This document shows positions 61,255 to 64,000 of a stretch of DNA of 64,000 bases, piece after piece. The translations under genes and the position numbers were made by a program. Each line of letters opens with the position of its first letter. Position 1 is the first letter of the stretch. The stretch covers positions 732,702 through 796,701 of the forward strand of contig JAQFVV010006473.1 of assembly GCA_028023455.1 (NCBI GenBank). Direction: 5' to 3'. The notes below the pieces were generated by a model that made no database searches, was not told the origin of the DNA, and worked only from the letters and a program-made list of their open reading frames with translations. The stretch comes from Epiperipatus broadwayi. Its lineage: Eukaryota; Onychophora; Udeonychophora; Euonychophora; Peripatidae.

Positions 61255-62650
61255 ATATAGTAACAGAATAAATATGTGGGTCATAAAATAATTGTTCTGT
61301 TTGACAATGCCAGCGAATTGCAGTGCTATTTGTAACAGAATAAAGATAAGAATCTGCTCTTCTTTCAATGCTTCACACATTTGGGAGACATTTGTAACTG
61401 AATAATTATAATGATCATTGGAAATGAAAATTTTAATACAATCCGAATGAAAATATAACTCAATCGTTAGTCATCATTTGCAACTGAATAAAATATATTT
61501 TTTGAAGTTGAATGCTATTTATAACAGAATAAAATTATGGGTCACACTATCTCCTGAGTCATAGCCCAATTATTGATCACCATTTGTAACAGAATAAAAA
61601 TATGAACCAAGGAAGACCAATTTTAATTTAATATTACCTGTGAATTGTAGCATCATTTATAATAAAATGAAAATAATAAACTAAGCTAAAGTAAATACCA
61701 ATCAATGAATTACAATCTAACACCTAAGTCAGTAAAACAATGATAATAATTTTTATTGTAATGTCCATAGTAGATTCCAATAGCATTTAGAACAACGGAT
61801 AAAAACAAACATTACTTCAAATTATCCTAAAATATAAGCGTTATTTACAATAAGCCAAAAATAAAACAATAAAAGTAAATATCGCTATCTTATAAATAAT
61901 AGTATATGCCTGTTAATTAAAAGTAATGACAAAGAATTACACAGATAAACTTTAATATTCTTTATGAATCAACACATGCTTTATTATAATATAAAATTCT
62001 ATCAAAAGTCAACCGTTGTTTCTGTTTATATTTAAATGAAATAATTCATGGATGGTTGAAATAATTATCTTAATATACTTTACAAGTTTAGAACATCATT
62101 TATATCTAACAAAATATATATATAACTCAATACCTGATTTCCAATTACAATTAAATAAAAGAAAAATAATACTAACTCAATTTCGCGATTCCACTTATAT
62201 CCATATACTCTTATTAATAAGTATCAGTTATAATAAAATTAAATATTTAATAATAAAACAAAATTAATTCAACTAATGTATTTCTTTTTCCATTATAAAA
62301 TCAAATCTTCCTATTAAATAACCTTAAGATTTTCAATATCTAATCATATCAATACATAAAGTAAATGATATATTCTTATTTGATACTTATTCCAACAATT
62401 GACAAATTGCATTCAGTTACTCCTTAGTTTATTAAAATTTAGTTACTAAAACATTAGACTATGACTACCAAAGCTTGTAAAAGATTGCTAGATTTATTAT
62501 AATTAAATTTCAATACTATAATTTAATATTTAAACTGAATTTATGATCTACATTACTGAACTTTAAATATAATTAAAACAATCATTCTAATTTGTAACAG
62601 AATAAAATATATTAATATTACCAGCTCTATAACGGAATAAGATTATGATC
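61255..62650. repeat. Degenerate minisatellite with TTTGTAACAGAATAAA motif
   Basis: TGTAACAGAATAAA or close variants appear at about 61259, 61331, 61393, 61480, 61520, 61585, 61658, 62591 and 62624, the first seven 40-87 bases apart. Some copies are followed by TATGGGTCA or similar. It is an old decayed tandem repeat; the middle (61.7-62.58 kb) is nearly unrecognisable. Confidence 0.6.
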
Positions 62651-62659
62651 TTTGTGGCT

Positions 62660-64000
62660 GTATATTGACACAATATAATGATTACCTTAATTATCAATGA
62701 TTTAAAATAAAACACACAAACATTTTATTGCAACTGCCTTTACTCATCTTCAATAATTATTATATGTGTACCATTACAAATCATCAAATCAATTCATATA
62801 TAATTTCTATTTTAGTATATCTATTACTTGTTACTAACAAAATAATAACAATAAGTTTCCAATTACTTATTAAATATTTAAGAATAACAAATCAGTTAAT
62901 TTGTTGCTAATAAACATTAAATTCAGTACAAAGAAAATGATGTGTAATTATACTTTCTTACTCATCCTGTGGTTTTCGTTTCTGAATTATTTTGAAAGTG
63001 CTTCTAGTGAATTATGTGATATGATTTATTAGTGAATATCATCTAATCCAAATACGATTAACCAATAAATTTGCATTGTAAAATTGAATAACAATCAAGC
63101 AAGTTTATTTGTTTTAAATAAATTAAAAATATAACTAACAAATTGATATAAATTAAAATCAAATATATAGAAAATAAACATTTAAAATATATGCATATAA
63201 TCTGATTGTGATTTAAGCAATAGGTTTTCAATTGATATTAACTTCATATTCAAGTAGGTGATTGCACGTCAATCTCCATTTATTGGATATGAAATGCAAA
63301 CACATATGTTTATGTTACATAAAAAAGTTATAGAACAGTTATACTTTACCAAATATAAGAAAGTGAAAGATATATCTTCTTTCTATACTTCATGCAAAAA
63401 TATATTTAAATGAAATATATTATATATATATATACTTATTTTCTTATATAAATTTAATAGAACAAAATAAATATTTATTATCATATGATCACTTTGAACT
63501 TCTAATATAAGTGATATACCAGAAGTTAGCATATAATCAATAATAAAAAAATAAATATTTGAAATTAAAACAATAATTGCTATGCTGTAAAACATAAACT
63601 CAAACTTAGAAAAACATAACGCTCTTAAATTTCGACATATAAAAAGATCACTATAATTTAAAGTGCACCACTATTTATATTAATAAATAATACATATATT
63701 AATTGAAAAGAAAAAAATAGCAATAATAATGATAAATATAAGAATGACCTGAGTAATAGTCTTTAAATATGGCCTTCCTAAAATAATAGCATAGTTCTAG
63801 TGTTTATTTCTTTAAATCATGATCAGAAAATGTTTTATTATTTCAGAAAAAGTAGAAATATCACAAAAAGTTATAAAATTCAAAGCTCATTTTGTTAATT
63901 CTGATATTTCCATTTTATATCCAAATTATTTTTTCACTTAGCAGATATTTGATCTATATAAGAATATAAGTGTGCAAACACTATGTGTGTGTATATATAT
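62660..64000. other. AT-rich sequence, nothing recognised
   Basis: Frames up to 71 codons with low-complexity translations. A short TA run lies at 63418-63435. Confidence 0.5.

Overview
This is a very AT-rich, intron-bearing invertebrate nuclear genome window (by eye about three quarters A+T), almost entirely non-coding. Nothing in it is bacterial: there are no operons, long ORFs or ribosome-binding sites. The lineage cannot be fixed from sequence alone. A class A peptide-receptor exon with canonical splice sites, Penelope-like and EN/RT non-LTR retroelements, TA-flanked MITEs, long microsatellites and CpG-biased decay of repeats together suggest a large, repeat-rich metazoan genome such as a mollusc, chelicerate or crustacean.

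The only convincing host gene is a single internal exon of a rhodopsin-type neuropeptide receptor on the minus strand at 30885-31330 (TM3 end to past TM5), with a canonical acceptor and donor. Its other exons were not located. Everything else recognisable is mobile or repetitive.

Layout: 0-3.7 kb unclassified AT-rich; 3.76-4.39 kb 3' end of a non-LTR element (minus); 4.47-4.93 kb near-perfect long hairpin; 5.95-6.1, 11.57-11.7 and 23.87-24.0 kb three copies of one short SINE-like repeat; 7.3-8.08 and 21.78-22.65 kb two LTR-like segments starting TGTAACGGG; 8.84 kb a good TATA box; 10.24-10.82 kb two small foldback elements; 15.4-16.4 kb decayed RT (plus); 17.13-19.2 kb decayed RT element (minus); 19.25-20.4 kb tandem-plus-inverted array of 400 bp units; 24.04-24.17 kb ATA microsatellite; 24.29-25.34 kb a GC-richer duplicated repeat; 27.1-28.0 kb Penelope-like RT; 29.76-30.69 kb palindrome of two Penelope-like GIY-YIG ends; 30.75-30.85 kb TA microsatellite next to the receptor exon; 32.3-33.5, 40.86-41.45 and 42.39-42.6 kb one repeat family with about 400-450 bp units; 37.4-37.7 and 38.9-40.3 kb non-LTR remnants (plus); 42.6-46.0 kb a minus-strand decayed non-LTR element; 46.1-46.6 kb another 3' end (plus); 48.94-49.79 and 55.60-56.50 kb two copies of one TA-flanked MITE in opposite orientation; 51.69-54.54 kb a CpG-retaining ORF-free block; 57.2-57.7 kb a 308 bp tandem duplication; 58.98-60.68 kb a four-unit palindrome running directly into a 316 bp CTAT/CCAT compound microsatellite; 61.25-62.65 kb a degenerate minisatellite.

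Two themes run through the window. Three unrelated repeat families share one architecture, direct tandem units of about 400-530 bp ended by an inverted unit or hairpin. Paired repeat copies differ mainly at CpG versus TpG/CpA, as expected of germline-methylated repeats, while a few blocks (51.7-54.5, 35.6-36.7, 21.8-22.6 kb) keep their CpGs.
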